10,390 bases of DNA from positions 1-10,390 of the forward strand of contig URFJ01000070.1 in the NCBI GenBank assembly GCA_900547135.1. The letters run 5' to 3'. The notes beneath the pieces were generated by a model. It was not told the DNA's origin, ran no database searches, and saw only the letters and a program-made list of their open reading frames with translations. Origin of the DNA: an uncultured Eubacteriales bacterium. Lineage in GTDB: Bacteria > Bacillota > Clostridia > Christensenellales > CAG-138. The position numbers were made by a program, and so were the translations under genes. Positions 1-6,708 of the stretch are shown piece by piece. Each line of letters begins with the position of its first letter. Within the stretch, counting starts at the first letter, position 1.

Positions 1-191
1 GGAATTTTTTCGTGGTGCTGTCGGTGGACGGCGGATATGCCCTCATCGCAGACGGCAAACGGCGGAAGCTCGCTTCTCCGAAACGAAAAAATCTCCGTCA
101 TCTCCAGCGGACGGATCAGTTCGTGGAACTGGACGGTGTTACGGATAAAAAGCTCAGAAATGTGTTGAAACAATATCAGGCGTGCGACTAA
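1..191 (+). CDS. KOW-domain (L14e-like) RNA-binding protein, 3' end only
   Basis: The reading frame is open from the window edge (codons from position 3) and ends with TAA at 189-191, leaving 62 residues. The residues start NFFVVLSVDGGYALIADGK and then turn very basic (KRRKLASPKRKNLRHLQR). A hydrophobic beta hairpin followed by a basic stretch is typical of the small L14e/KOW-like RNA-binding proteins encoded between map and infA in many Firmicutes. The place directly upstream of infA supports this. The start and the N-terminal part of the KOW fold lie outside the window. The likely role is RNA or ribosome binding, which is inferred from family and position. No frame break is seen. Confidence 0.75.
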   Translation, partial: NFFVVLSVDGGYALIADGKRRKLASPKRKNLRHLQRTDQFVELDGVTDKKLRNVLKQYQACD

Positions 192-217
192 CGCGTCCAC
201 GCCCCGAAGATACCCAT

Positions 218-225
218 TGGGGAGG
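218..225 (+). promoter_or_regulatory. Ribosome binding site of infA
   Basis: A purine-rich TGGGGAGG lies 8 bases before the TTG at 234. It decides the start: no in-frame ATG or GTG nearby would give the conserved N-terminus MSKQDVIEVEG. Confidence 0.8.
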
Positions 226-233
226 TTATCAAT

Positions 234-452
234 TTGTCAAAGCAGGATGTCATTGAGGTAGAAGGCGTCGTTCTCGAATCATTGCCCAATGCAATGTTTA
301 AGGTGGAGCTGCAAAACAAGCACACCATTCTGGCACACGTTTCCGGTAAGCTGCGGATGAATTATATTCGTATCGTTCCGGGGGATAAGGTAACGGTGGA
401 AATGTCGCCCTATGACTTGACAAAAGGCAGAATTACTTGGCGTTCCAAGTAA
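234..452 (+). CDS. infA: Translation initiation factor IF-1
   Basis: The gene encodes 72 residues, the standard IF-1 length. The product starts MSKQDVIEVEG and carries the S1/OB-fold core, including NAMFKVEL, HTILAHVSGKLRMNYIRI and the end GRITWRSK. IF-1 binds the A site of the 30S subunit and works with IF-2 and IF-3 during initiation. The start codon is TTG, chosen because of the ribosome binding site just upstream and the match to the family N-terminus. The gene sits in the usual Firmicutes place between the KOW-protein gene (42-bp gap) and rpmJ (74-bp gap). A weak start codon may keep IF-1 output below that of the ribosomal proteins, which is inference only. Confidence 0.97.
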   Translation: MSKQDVIEVEGVVLESLPNAMFKVELQNKHTILAHVSGKLRMNYIRIVPGDKVTVEMSPYDLTKGRITWRSK

Positions 453-526
453 GACTGCGGAACTGGTATGAATGAACCTGTTGCTTCTGAGGAAGCGGCA
501 GATATCCGAGAAGGAGGTAAGTTTCA

Positions 527-640
527 ATGAAAGTAAGACCTTCAGTTAAGCCAATTTGCGAAAAATGCAAGGTGATTAAGCGTAAAGGCAAAGTAATGGT
601 AATCTGCGAAAATCCGAAGCATAAGCAGAAACAGGGATGA
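527..640 (+). CDS. rpmJ: 50S ribosomal protein L36
   Basis: The 37-residue product reads MKVRPSVKPICEKCKVI..., then KRKGKVMVICENPKHKQKQG, with an AAGGAGG at 511-517 ahead of the ATG. L36 is a small zinc-ribbon protein of the large subunit. The four ligands are present: C11, C14, C27 and H32, so this is the zinc-containing (C+) form rather than the zinc-free paralogue used in zinc starvation. It is the last gene before a 409-bp gap. In most relatives rpsM follows much more closely. Confidence 0.97.
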   Translation: MKVRPSVKPICEKCKVIKRKGKVMVICENPKHKQKQG

Positions 641-716
641 CCACCCTGGCATGCGTGGGCGGAGCCATGGTTCCCGCGGCAAAAGGCATTTAGCTAAAAG
701 CTTGGGACATGCTGTA

Positions 717-848
717 AAGCACAGAGGAGCCGGCTCAGAGGAGCGTCCCGGGCGAAACCGCCCCCTCTGTTTTTGGGGTAAGGCGCGTTCTGCGCCGCGG
801 CGTTCGCAGGGCCGCCTGTGGATGAGGCGATCCCGCTCCTCTGTGCTT
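717..848 (+). ncRNA. Candidate structured RNA element (long closing stem with internal hairpins)
   Basis: AAGCACAGAGGAGC at 717-730 is perfectly complementary to GCTCCTCTGTGCTT at 835-848. Inside are GGGCG-AAAC-CGCCC (750-763), GGCGC-GTTCT-GCGCC (782-796) and GCGGC/GCCGC (797-801 with 811-815). CAGAGGAGC is repeated directly at 722-730 and 736-744, so either copy can pair with the downstream arm or with CCTCTG at 764-769. This could be a transcribed regulatory leader, a small RNA or a mobile palindromic insertion. I do not recognise a known RNA family. Confidence 0.4.
736..774 (+). terminator. Terminator- or attenuator-like hairpin downstream of rpmJ
   Basis: CAGAGG (736-741) pairs with CCTCTG (764-769). 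Above it, separated by a one-sided bulge (742-749), is a perfect GGGCG-AAAC-CGCCC stem. TTTTT (770-774) follows directly. This is the form of an intrinsic terminator, although the bulge weakens it. It could end or attenuate transcripts coming from infA-rpmJ before the next promoter at 919. Confidence 0.4.
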
Positions 849-918
849 GTGCGGTATGGCGCGCGGATAGAATGGCCGGAATAAAGGTCCGGCATACAGA
901 AAAACACAAAAAAACAGT

Positions 919-946
919 TTGAACAAAGCGTGAACTGTGATATAAT
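919..946 (+). promoter_or_regulatory. Sigma-A-type promoter of the rpsM-rplQ operon
   Basis: TTGAAC (919-924), a 16-base spacer and a perfect TATAAT (941-946) preceded by TG one base away (938-939), giving an extended -10. The predicted transcript start is near 953, giving a leader of about 97 bases before rpsM. An A-rich tract lies just upstream (899-915). Confidence 0.75.
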
Positions 947-970
947 CAAGCGTTAAGTTAAAAACCAACT

Positions 971-1007
971 GCCGGAGCGGCTGGCGCGTGAAAAATGCGC
1001 AACCGGC
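971..1007 (+). promoter_or_regulatory. Leader hairpin upstream of rpsM
   Basis: GCCGG (971-975) can pair with CCGGC (1003-1007), enclosing GCGCGT (984-989) paired with ATGCGC (995-1000) through one G-U pair and a GAAAA loop. It lies between the promoter and the rpsM ribosome binding site (GGAGGTG, 1033-1039). That is the position of S4-responsive leaders in other alpha operons. Regulation by S4 here is inference. Confidence 0.45.
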
Positions 1008-1049
1008 GGAAAGTATATAAACAAATAACTATGGAGGTGCATTAGTTCT

Positions 1050-1418
1050 ATGGCTCGTATTTCCGGTGTAGACTTGCCCAGGGAAAAGCGAATCGAAATC
1101 GGCCTTACCTATATTTACGGCGTAGGCAGGACGACCGCTTCTGAAATACTGGCTGCAACCGGCGTCGATCCCGACATTCGCGTCAGGGATTTGTCTGAAG
1201 CAGATGTCAATAAACTCAGAGAGTACATTGACCATAACGTAAAGGTAGAGGGAGATCTCAGGCGTGAGACCTCGATGAATATCAAGCGTCTGATTGAGAT
1301 AGGCTGTTATCGCGGCGTACGTCACCGCAAGGGCCTGCCCGTAAGAGGACAGAGTACAAAGCAGAACGCGCGCACCCGCAAGGGACCAAAGCGCACGGTC
1401 GGCGGCAGGAAGAAATAA
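1050..1418 (+). CDS. rpsM: 30S ribosomal protein S13
   Basis: The 122-residue product starts MARISGVDLPREKRIEIGLT and has the helix-two-turn-helix region (YGVGRTTASEIL), the RLIEIGCYRGVRHRKGLPVRGQ motif and the basic tail NARTRKGPKRTVGGRKK that contacts tRNA. S13 sits in the head of the 30S subunit, contacts the P-site tRNA and takes part in bridges to the large subunit. Length and motifs are complete. It has a GGAGGTG ribosome binding site and is the first gene after the promoter at 919-946. rpsK follows after 16 bp. Confidence 0.98.
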   Translation: MARISGVDLPREKRIEIGLTYIYGVGRTTASEILAATGVDPDIRVRDLSEADVNKLREYIDHNVKVEGDLRRETSMNIKRLIEIGCYRGVRHRKGLPVRGQSTKQNARTRKGPKRTVGGRKK

Positions 1419-1434
1419 GGGGAGGTAACGATAA

Positions 1435-1836
1435 ATGGCAAAAGCAAAGGTCAAAAGGACCGCTACGCGCAAACGCCGCGAGCGCAAAAACATTGAGCGC
1501 GGCGCAGCGCACATCCATTCCTCCTTCAACAATACCATGGTAACCATCACAGACCTTCAGGGCAACGCGATAGCATGGTCGTCAGCAGGCGGCCTGGGGT
1601 TCCGCGGATCGAGGAAGAGCACGCCCTTTGCTGCACAGATGGCAGCGGAAACCGCTGCTAAGGCCGCGATGGAGCATGGCCTCAAGACCATAGAGGTATA
1701 TGTGAAGGGTCCAGGCTCTGGCCGCGAGGCGGCTATACGCGCCCTGCAGGCGGCGGGTCTTGACGTCAACATGATCAAGGACGTGACGCCCATCCCGCAC
1801 AACGGGTGCCGTCCGCCAAAGCGCAGAAGAGTTTAA
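1435..1836 (+). CDS. rpsK: 30S ribosomal protein S11
   Basis: The product has 133 residues. After a basic N-terminal extension (to about residue 21) comes the conserved core GAAHIHSSFNNTMVTITD, GNAIAWSSAGGLGFRGSRKSTPFAAQ and the C-terminal DVTPIPHNGCRPPKRRRV. S11 lies on the platform of the 30S subunit near the mRNA exit path. Its ribosome binding site GGGGAGG (1419-1425) starts right at the rpsM stop codon, a sign of tight translational coupling. The gene is intact. Confidence 0.98.
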   Translation: MAKAKVKRTATRKRRERKNIERGAAHIHSSFNNTMVTITDLQGNAIAWSSAGGLGFRGSRKSTPFAAQMAAETAAKAAMEHGLKTIEVYVKGPGSGREAAIRALQAAGLDVNMIKDVTPIPHNGCRPPKRRRV

Positions 1837-1851
1837 GGAGGCAAACGAACT

Positions 1852-2481
1852 ATGGCTAGATATATTGATTCCGTTTGCAGGCAGTGCCGCAGAGAGGGCA
1901 CCAAGCTGTTTTTAAAGGGCGACCGCTGTTTCAGCGCCAAGTGCGCGGTGACAAAGCGGCATACCCCTCCGGGGCAGCACGGCCAGTCACGCACGAGGAA
2001 GCCTTCGGAATATGGAACGCAGCTTCGCGAAAAGCAGAAGGTGCGCAGGGCGTATGGAGTATTGGAATCCCAATTTAGGAAATACTATGAAATGGCCGTC
2101 AATATGCGCGGCGTAACGGGCGAGAACCTTCTTTCCCTGCTTGAGCGCAGACTTGACAATGTTGTGTACCGCCTGGGATTTGGAAGCAGCCGTCCAATGG
2201 CGCGGCAGATGGTCAATCACGGCCATATCCGCGTGGATGGCAAGAAGGTGAATATAGCGTCATATATTGTGAAGCCGGGCCAGGTAATCTCCATACGCGA
2301 TAAGAGCCGCGATATGGATTATCTCAAGGAACTGCGCGAACAGGGCGCAAAAAATCCGATTCCCAAGTGGCTTGAGCTGGACACGGAGAATCTCCGCGGC
2401 ACGGTCGCATCGATGCCGCAGCGCGACGATATCGACCTCAGCATCGAGGAGCACCTCATAGTCGAGTATTACTCAAGGTGA
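1852..2481 (+). CDS. rpsD: 30S ribosomal protein S4 (zinc-binding form)
   Basis: The 209-residue product is full length for S4. The N-terminus has C9-x2-C12 and C26-x4-C31, the four-cysteine zinc site of the C+ form. It is followed by the PPGQHG motif and the S4 RNA-binding domain (LERRLDNVVYRLGFGSSRPMARQMVNHGHIRVDGKKVNI, about residues 95-133). S4 nucleates assembly of the 5' domain of 16S rRNA. Its position between rpsK and rpoA matches the E. coli-like alpha operon order; in Bacillus subtilis rpsD is elsewhere. The ribosome binding site AAGGAGG (1835-1841) overlaps the rpsK stop. S4 is a known repressor of its own operon in other bacteria, and the leader hairpin at 971-1007 could be the site here (inference). 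Confidence 0.98.
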   Translation: MARYIDSVCRQCRREGTKLFLKGDRCFSAKCAVTKRHTPPGQHGQSRTRKPSEYGTQLREKQKVRRAYGVLESQFRKYYEMAVNMRGVTGENLLSLLERRLDNVVYRLGFGSSRPMARQMVNHGHIRVDGKKVNIASYIVKPGQVISIRDKSRDMDYLKELREQGAKNPIPKWLELDTENLRGTVASMPQRDDIDLSIEEHLIVEYYSR

Positions 2482-2536
2482 TCATAGACATATCACCCTG
2501 ATCGCTTGGCAAATTTGAAGAAAAGGGGATTTGAAT

Positions 2537-3472
2537 ATGTTTGAAATCGGAAGGCCTAGGATCGAATGTGCCGACATGACAGACACGCATGGCAAGTTTG
2601 TCATCGAACCGCTGGAACGCGGACTGGGAACGACGCTTGGCAACGCGCTGAGGCGCGTGCTGCTCTCGTCGCTTCCAGGAGCGGCCGCAACATCGATAAG
2701 GATTGACGGAGTGCTTCACGAGTTCTCCACGATTGAGGGCGTAAAAGAGGATGTTACAGAGATCATACTCAACATCAAAAAGCTTTGCCTTAAGCTTTAC
2801 ACCGATGAAACCACGCTTGTAATAGACGCCACGGGGCCTTGCACGGTGACAGCGGGCGACATTGAAAACGCGGACGTCGATGTTGTTGACCCCACCCAGA
2901 TAATAGCAACGCTTTCGGAAAGCGCCAGGCTTCGTATGGAGATACGCGTTGGACGCGGAAGGGGCTACGTATCATCGGAAAAGAACAAGCAGCCCGATAT
3001 GCCCATCGGTCAGATCGCGGTGGACTCCATATACACGCCTGTGGAAAATGTGAAGTTTGAAGTCGAAGATACCCGTGTAGGCGAGATCACCGACAATGAC
3101 AAACTGACGCTGGAGATAGCGACCAATGGCGCGATGAAGCCGGACGAGGCTGTGAGCTTTGCGGCAAAGTATCTGATAGATCACCTTCAGCTGTTCCTTC
3201 ATCTAACCGATTCGGTGGAAGGGCTTGAGATACTCATAGACAAGGAGGAGGACAAGAAGGAAAAGATCCTTGAGATGACCATTGAGGAGCTAGACCTTTC
3301 CGTCCGCTCGTCCAACTGTCTCAAGCGCGCGGGCATCAACACGGTTGAAGAGCTGATACAGCGCAACGAAGAGGATATGATGCGCGTAAGGAACCTCGGG
3401 CGCAAGTCGCTTGAGGAGGTTCAGCAAAAGCTGGCGATGCTGGGACTTTCGCTCCGTCAGAACGAAGATTGA
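2537..3472 (+). CDS. rpoA: DNA-directed RNA polymerase subunit alpha
   Basis: The product has 311 residues from the ATG at 2537. A TTG lies two codons upstream at 2531, but AAGGGGA (2523-2529) is well spaced only for the ATG. The N-terminal domain has the conserved assembly signature FVIEPLERGLGTTLGNALRRVLLSSLPGAA in outline (residues about 22-50), which drives alpha dimerisation and beta/beta' binding. After an acidic linker (KEEDKKEKI region), the C-terminal domain from about residue 250 has LDLSVRSSNCLKRAGINT and RNLGRKSLEEV, including the arginine that contacts UP elements. UP-element binding is relevant to the AT-rich tract upstream of the rRNA promoter in this window. The gene is intact and lies 55 bp after rpsD. 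Confidence 0.98.
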   Translation: MFEIGRPRIECADMTDTHGKFVIEPLERGLGTTLGNALRRVLLSSLPGAAATSIRIDGVLHEFSTIEGVKEDVTEIILNIKKLCLKLYTDETTLVIDATGPCTVTAGDIENADVDVVDPTQIIATLSESARLRMEIRVGRGRGYVSSEKNKQPDMPIGQIAVDSIYTPVENVKFEVEDTRVGEITDNDKLTLEIATNGAMKPDEAVSFAAKYLIDHLQLFLHLTDSVEGLEILIDKEEDKKEKILEMTIEELDLSVRSSNCLKRAGINTVEELIQRNEEDMMRVRNLGRKSLEEVQQKLAMLGLSLRQNED

Positions 3473-3511
3473 TATTATTACGCATAAACATATAAAAAGG
3501 AGGAAGGTAGA

Positions 3512-4018
3512 ATGCCAAACCGTAAGCTGGGCAAGCCTTCGGATCAGCGTCGGGCAATGCTTAGGAACCTGACCACCGCTCTTATCTGGAATGGACGGAT
3601 TGTAACCACAGAGAAGCGAGCGAAGGAAGTCCGCCCGATAGCGGAAAAACTGATAACGCTTGCCGTTTCCGAATATAAGAATACCGTGACCGTCCGCAAG
3701 GAAGTGCACAACGATAAGGATCAGGTGGTGGAAGTTGAAAAGATCAACGACCTGCCCTCAAAGCTGCATGCGCGCAGGCAGATTATGGCTTATCTGTATG
3801 ATGTGCCGGAACCCAAGGATAAAAAGGAATCCAAATCAGCCTACCGTGAGCGTACAAAGGACAGGAAGCATCCAGTCGTGGAGAAGCTGTTCCGTGATAT
3901 AGCGCCCAAAATCGACGGCCGAAAGGGCGGATATACCCGCATCGTCAAGATGGGGCCGCGCAGGGGCGACGCCGCCGAGATGGCTATGATTGAGCTGATA
4001 ACCGAAAAGGCCAACTGA
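3512..4018 (+). CDS. rplQ: 50S ribosomal protein L17 (long form with two insertions)
   Basis: The product has 168 residues; the common form is about 110-125. The conserved parts are MPNRKLGKPSDQRRAMLRNL, TTEKRAKEVRPIAEKLITLA, LHARRQIMAYLYD, VVEKLFRDIAPK and the C-terminal GGYTRIVKMGPRRGDAAEMA. Two extra segments split the core: about residues 52-83, between LITLA and LHARRQ, and about 97-121, a Lys/Glu/Arg-rich piece between YLYD and VVEKLF. L17 lies near the peptide exit tunnel. Both insertions are in frame, so this is a family variant and not a frameshift. The ribosome binding site is AAGGAGG (3497-3503). It is the last gene of the operon, followed by a terminator. Confidence 0.97.
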   Translation: MPNRKLGKPSDQRRAMLRNLTTALIWNGRIVTTEKRAKEVRPIAEKLITLAVSEYKNTVTVRKEVHNDKDQVVEVEKINDLPSKLHARRQIMAYLYDVPEPKDKKESKSAYRERTKDRKHPVVEKLFRDIAPKIDGRKGGYTRIVKMGPRRGDAAEMAMIELITEKAN

Positions 4019-4044
4019 TAAGCGTTGGCAAGCATAAACGAGAG

Positions 4045-4074
4045 GCCTGTCCGCCAGGGACGGGCTTTTGTTGT
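4045..4074 (+). terminator. Intrinsic terminator of the rpsM-rplQ operon
   Basis: GCCTGTCC (4045-4052) and GGACGGGC (4058-4065) form an 8-bp stem with one G-U pair and a 5-base loop, followed by TTTTGTTGT. It lies 26 bases after the rplQ stop. Confidence 0.9.
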
Positions 4075-4328
4075 ATTTCCTCTGGATAATCGGAGAGACC
4101 TTGTTTACCGCAGGGCATATCGTCGTTGCAAGCAGTGGTAAGGCGGTTAATCAGCCATACACCGATTGAGCACAGTCATATTTTGGGCTTTCGCCCTGTT
4201 GAGAGTTTTTCGTGCAAACGCTGTTGATATTAATAGAATTCCTATGAGCGTCCTTTTAGTTACGCCATGCCCTATAATATTATTTCGGATTCGACAAAAG
4301 TAGATTATATGCGCGGCATCCTGTGTGT

Positions 4329-4334
4329 TATACT
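4329..4334 (+). promoter_or_regulatory. Possible extended -10 promoter of the SpoIID-like gene
   Basis: TATACT is preceded by TG at 4326-4327, giving an extended -10 about 35 bases upstream of the start codon. No good -35 is seen at the right distance. The rest of the 294-base gap (4075-4368) holds a small GGGC-TTTC-GCCC hairpin at 4185-4196 and nothing else I can name. Confidence 0.4.
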
Positions 4335-4368
4335 TATATATAACTTCAAATATAGGAGGATTTATAAG

Positions 4369-5721
4369 ATGAAAAGGTTGCTATCTATAGCGGTGATGCT
4401 GGCGTTTATACTGACAGCAGGTATGCCGGCCTCCCATGCTATGGAGAACCAATTAGAATATAAAGACGATATTGCTTTAATTCATGAGTATTTTAACACG
4501 ATAAACAATAAGGACTATGAAGGTAACTATAAGCTGTGGAGCAGGGATAGAGCGGCGGAGCTAAAAGCCGTATCAAAACAAAATGACATTGAAAAGATGG
4601 GTATGTGGAGCGTTTCCCGTGTAGATATGGGGTCAATAGAGCTATTGGGCGATGTTACAAGCAGCTGTTATGCTGATAATACCGGCGTTTACAGCGATAA
4701 CGTCCGAAAAAAATCCTACTTAGTCAAGGCTGAGATGGCAGTATATCAGGCCAATCCCTATTTTTATTATGGAGATAACTATATAATCTTGACATGCGGA
4801 GACGAAGGGCCCAATCGTAAGCTGTACGGCGATGCGCTTCCAATGCCGGAGTTGATTCTAAAGTATGGAAATGAGAAGGATGTAATAAGATATTGCGAAG
4901 CCCGCTTTACCGATGAAAGGGGCGGTTATACCCTTGAAACGGCCACGGGAATGAAAACAATAGGAAAGTCGATAGGGCGCATGCCCTCATCCATAAGGGT
5001 CAGAAGGGTAAACCTTGGTGTTACCCAGACCGTTAACTTCAAAACATATTGTAAAGTGGTGGCATGCTATGAAGTAGGCTATAATAGCAGGCATGAAAAC
5101 TACCATAAGTCGTCGTTTATGGCGGTTAAAACCTATGGCTGGTGGCGCACACTAAGTCCTTATGCTTCACAGGGCTATGATATTAAGGATAATAGCGACG
5201 ACCAGTGGTATAGGCCGGAGACATATGACATCAATTCCTCGCAATGGTCAAGGCTTATGACTCATATTGATCATGTGTGGAATGTGATAATGGTCAATTC
5301 TGACAAAAACATATTTAAATCAATATATGGTACAGACGGGTCGGGTTATAGTGTTATCCAGAACCGAGGCCGTTTATATCACGTTCAGGCAAACGAATTT
5401 GCTAATGCCGGGAGAAGTTATTCGTGGATACTCGATTACTTCTATAGCAACTCTCCGACAGAGCCTCCAAACGGGCCTCCGTTTGCTACATCTGAGGGGA
5501 AAATAATAGTATGCTCAAGCCATTCAGGTTCTTTAAGGGCAACTAAACCAACGTATCACTCAAACATTTGCTTAAGATGCGGCTATCACTACAACCCTTC
5601 CAGCCATTCTTGGTACACATCGGGGAATTATATGATCTGTTCGGTATGCGGCTATTCGGTAATCGCTACAAGAACGCCTTCTGATATCATTATGGGATCA
5701 TACCAGCATAGCATCGTCAAC
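4369..5721 (+). CDS. Secreted SpoIID/LytB-domain protein with C-terminal Cys/His cluster
   Basis: The ATG at 4369 is chosen for its AGGAGGA ribosome binding site (4354-4360) and because it opens a signal peptide (MKRLLSIAVMLAFILTAGM, cleavage likely after ASHA at 24), giving 451 residues. Residues about 30-160 (DIALIHEYFNTINNKDYEG...) may be an NTF2-like domain, which is only a guess. Residues about 207-361 resemble SpoIID/LytB: TYCKVVACYEVGYN, FMAVKTYGWW, GYDIKDNSDDQWYR, then ANAGRSYSWILDYFYSNS. E235 falls where SpoIID has its catalytic glutamate. SpoIID enzymes are lytic transglycosylases acting on denuded peptidoglycan glycan strands. From about 382 a Cys/His-rich tail (CSSH, CLRCG, CSVCG) looks like a zinc site. 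The codons look AT-richer than in the ribosomal genes. It is probably co-transcribed with the next gene. Function in sporulation or wall remodelling is inferred. Confidence 0.75.
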
Positions 5722-5745
5722 TAATTATACAGGAGGAGCTTTATA

Positions 5746-6528
5746 ATGAAAAAACTATCTATATTATTTATCTGTTTGCTACTTGCTTTCTCCATAGGAT
5801 GTGACAGGAACGCTTCCAGTGAGAATAAGACGCCTGCCCCAGCAGGAGGAAGCCCAGGTGCGCCGCTTGCGACAGCATCTCCTGACGCAAGCCCCACGGA
5901 GACTCAAAATTCTAACGTTAATAACACCCCGTCCCCGTATTTACGCTATTGTGAGGAGCCTGGGGAATATAAGGAGCTGGAGAAGTTCCTGCGCGGATTT
6001 GGGTTTGGAAATAACGAGAGGCTTGAAAGATCCCCTGGCAGCGATATGCATCGGGCCTCCTGTTACGAAAGCCCTGTTGAAACAGCGATTGTACAGATTT
6101 GCTCGTTAAACGGCGAAACCGTGTATGACGAGCCGCTTCCATGCGGAGGAACTCAATCGACGATGGGCGTTGGCATTGGAAATCCGATAAAGGTCAGGTT
6201 TGTTGAGCGGAATCCGGCGCACGCTGAGGGTAAGCCGTTTTATCTGGTCGATAGGACGGAGAGGGACTTTGTCTTCACAGACCATGTTAACCTATATTTG
6301 AACGGTTATGGAATGACAGCCTACAGTTACCCTATAACGGCTGATCCTCCCTCCAGCGCCCTGGAATTATACGTCAAACATGATCTGAACAGAGAAATCG
6401 ATGGGGAGAAGACAGCAGGTGAACCGTACTGCCTGTACCGAATTTACTATTGCGATTATGAGATCATAAGCATAGAGCAAATGTATGATATTGGGGCTGA
6501 CTCAACGGCCTGGACTTACAAGCAGTAG
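5746..6528 (+). CDS. Putative lipoprotein of unknown function
   Basis: The 260-residue product has a ribosome binding site AGGAGGAG (5731-5738) and starts 21 bases after the preceding gene, so the two probably form an operon. The N-terminus is a lipoprotein signal: MKK, a hydrophobic stretch, then FSIG-C19. The -3 residue (Ser) is less usual than Leu. Residues about 20-65 are a Pro/Ala/Ser/Thr linker that would span the wall. The rest (from about YCEEPGEYKELEKFL) is a globular domain with a few cysteines (in ASCYES, LPCGG, PYCLYRIYYCDYE) and many aromatic residues. I recognise no family. It may be a wall-side partner of the SpoIID-like protein (inference from the context). Its last two codons and stop lie at the edge of the palindromic repeat, so the natural C-terminus may have been changed by that insertion. 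Confidence 0.75.
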   Translation: MKKLSILFICLLLAFSIGCDRNASSENKTPAPAGGSPGAPLATASPDASPTETQNSNVNNTPSPYLRYCEEPGEYKELEKFLRGFGFGNNERLERSPGSDMHRASCYESPVETAIVQICSLNGETVYDEPLPCGGTQSTMGVGIGNPIKVRFVERNPAHAEGKPFYLVDRTERDFVFTDHVNLYLNGYGMTAYSYPITADPPSSALELYVKHDLNREIDGEKTAGEPYCLYRIYYCDYEIISIEQMYDIGADSTAWTYKQ

Positions 6529-6675
6529 TCACCAGCGTGCAGTACGACCAAATAGCCCTTTAGTACTGCTACAGAACCCTGTTTACAGCTCCATGCATAA
6601 TTTAACGCCACTGTTTTTCGGGATTCCAAAGGGGGACTAAGTCCCCCTTTGGAGGGGTATGGGGCGGCGCCCCAT
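6521..6675. repeat. Palindromic repeat element, copy 1
   Basis: About 155 bp that recurs at 6709-6862 with about 8 differences (roughly 95% identity by hand alignment). It holds several inverted repeats: GCAGTAC/GTACTGC (6539-6545 with 6563-6569), ACAG-AACC-CTGT (6571-6582), a long near-perfect palindrome (6625-6653, arms of 14 bases around one A) and a second palindrome (6659-6675, ATGGGGCG G CGCCCCAT). It carries no coding capacity I trust and has no transposase. It resembles a REP or MITE-type intergenic repeat. Confidence 0.85.
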
Positions 6676-6708
6676 CGCAACAGGGCTGAATATCCCTTTG
6701 AGCACATG

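Larger units (their letters stand above)
641..1049 (+). other. Long structured intergenic region between rpmJ and rpsM
   Basis: This is 409 bases without a credible gene. From left to right it holds a GC-rich stretch with a short possible stem (654-659 with 673-678), a terminator-like hairpin (736-774), a long-range 14-bp stem (717-730 with 835-848) enclosing further hairpins (782-796 and 797-815), a 6-bp stem (875-880 with 888-893), a strong promoter (919-946), and a leader hairpin before rpsM (971-1007). The Arg-rich open frame at 651-884 has no ribosome binding site or protein-like pattern. Confidence 0.75.

Noticed and set aside
717..848. SRP RNA, 6S RNA, tmRNA or tRNA
   Set aside because: None of the conserved motifs I know for these RNAs is visible, so I kept it as an unassigned structured element.
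651..884. 77-residue open frame on + strand in the rpmJ-rpsM gap
   Set aside because: Arg/Gly-rich composition typical of random GC-rich DNA, no ribosome binding site, and it runs through strong hairpins.
2531..2536. TTG start for rpoA two codons upstream
   Set aside because: Only about two bases from the ribosome binding site, and the family N-terminus begins at the ATG (MFEIGRPRIE).
4185..4210. Terminator in the gap after rplQ (GGGC-TTTC-GCCC)
   Set aside because: Only four base pairs, and the T-run is separated by several bases; too weak to call.
4267..4368. Upstream extension of the SpoIID-like gene by 34 residues
   Set aside because: It would hide the signal peptide, and the AGGAGGA site clearly serves the ATG at 4369.
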